Below, one piece after another: positions 4,836 through 5,257 of a stretch of 5,257 nucleotides of DNA. The DNA is from Comamonadaceae bacterium (lineage in GTDB: Bacteria; Pseudomonadota; Gammaproteobacteria; Burkholderiales; Burkholderiaceae_C). Positions within the stretch are counted from its first letter, which is position 1; each line of letters begins with the position of its first letter. Both the position numbers and the translations under genes were made by a program. The notes under the pieces are model-generated. The model saw only the letters and a program-made list of their open reading frames with translations. It had not been told where the DNA came from and searched no databases. The DNA lies in NCBI GenBank assembly GCA_947466165.1, contig CANIDW010000139.1, positions 1 to 5,257 of the forward strand, in the 5' to 3' direction.

Positions 4836-5257
4836 TTACCAGCGGGCGCCGAAGGTCTGTCGCAATTCTTCAATGTGCGCTTCGCTCAAAGTCTCAGGCG
4901 CCGCCGGGCCGGCCAGCAACAGTTTGGCGGTTTCTTCCAGTTCTTCAAGCGTGGCCATCGCCGCGGCCGGGCTGTCGTGCCAAACATTGGGGCCCAGGCG
5001 GTCCAGCATCACGGCGCGTATCGGTGTGCCCTGCCGGCCGTAGCGGACAATGGTCTGGCTGACCAACTCTGCAGCTGCCGGGTCGCCGGGGCGGTGGTAG
5101 GCGATGCGCGGCACGTGCCCGACCTTCATGACGAAGTACGGCGTGAGCGCCGGCAGCAGTTCCAGGGCCGCTTTGTAGGTGTGTTGCAAGCTCAGGGCCA
5201 CGCAATGCGTGCTGTGGGTGTGAATGACGCAGGCCGTGGCCGCATCAAAAGTCTGTG
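4836..5257 (-). CDS. otnC: Class II aldolase/adducin family protein, probable 3-oxo-tetronate 4-phosphate decarboxylase (C-terminal part)
   Basis: The frame is open from the window edge to TAA at 4838-4836, giving 139 C-terminal residues of a protein family of about 210-220; the N-terminal third is outside. OtnC decarboxylates 3-oxo-tetronate 4-phosphates to dihydroxyacetone phosphate in L-threonate and D-erythronate catabolism. The zinc-site motif HTHS is encoded at 5222-5211, followed by LTPYFVMKVGHVP, YHRPGD and LEELEETAKLLL, all hallmarks of the OtnC (formerly YgbL) branch. The third canonical zinc ligand is missing: where E. coli OtnC has LANHGPVV, this protein has LDRLGPNVWH, with Leu (codon 4997-4995) in place of the His. 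A GTG at 5201-5199 is an internal Val codon, not the start. The isomerase gene follows 51 bp downstream in the same direction, suggesting one operon. The intervening gap is AT-rich, with no clear terminator or promoter. Confidence 0.85.
   Translation of the reverse strand, partial: QTFDAATACVIHTHSTHCVALSLQHTYKAALELLPALTPYFVMKVGHVPRIAYHRPGDPAAAELVSQTIVRYGRQGTPIRAVMLDRLGPNVWHDSPAAAMATLEELEETAKLLLAGPAAPETLSEAHIEELRQTFGARW

Overview
The window looks like chromosomal DNA of a betaproteobacterium, most probably a member of the Comamonadaceae (Rhodoferax/Polaromonas-like). The grounds are high GC, the protein sequences (recognised from memory, not by search), the conserved ftsH-rlmE / yhbY divergent arrangement, and an interspersed palindromic repeat of a kind common in that group. 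It contains housekeeping genes and a carbon-catabolism gene pair. I see no phage, insertion sequence, CRISPR, toxin-antitoxin or defence system.

Layout. Positions 1-377 (minus) hold the first 125 codons of ftsH, starting at TTG. Between ftsH and rlmE lies a 148-bp gap with a good heat-shock (sigma-32) promoter match (407-434). Positions 526-1191 (minus) are rlmE, the 23S rRNA 2'-O-methyltransferase. A 55-bp divergent spacer (1192-1246) separates it from yhbY (1247-1723, plus), which has a -10-like box placed for a leaderless transcript. Then follows prlC, an M3-family oligopeptidase A (1765-3792, plus). Positions 3793-3950 separate convergent genes and hold two inverted 20-bp palindromes, three perfect 18-bp tandem repeats derived from a half palindrome, and a G-rich tract on the minus strand. 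Positions 3951-4784 (minus) encode a hydroxypyruvate / 2-oxo-tetronate isomerase. Positions 4836-5257 (minus) encode the C-terminal 139 residues of a class II aldolase-like protein of the OtnC type, cut by the window edge.

How the genes fit together. FtsH (membrane AAA protease), RlmE (late 50S maturation), YhbY (pre-50S binding) and PrlC (cytoplasmic peptide degradation) belong to the protein-synthesis and protein-turnover maintenance set. In E. coli ftsH, rlmE and prlC are heat-shock genes. The otnC-like and isomerase genes are co-oriented 51 bp apart. By analogy with characterised pathways they would act in breakdown of four-carbon sugar acids (threonate/erythronate), with the decarboxylase and isomerase feeding triose phosphate into central metabolism. 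The points most worth a second look are the half-palindrome tandem array, the loss of a canonical histidine in the OtnC-like protein, the heat-shock promoter that would uncouple ftsH from rlmE, and the possible leaderless yhbY mRNA.
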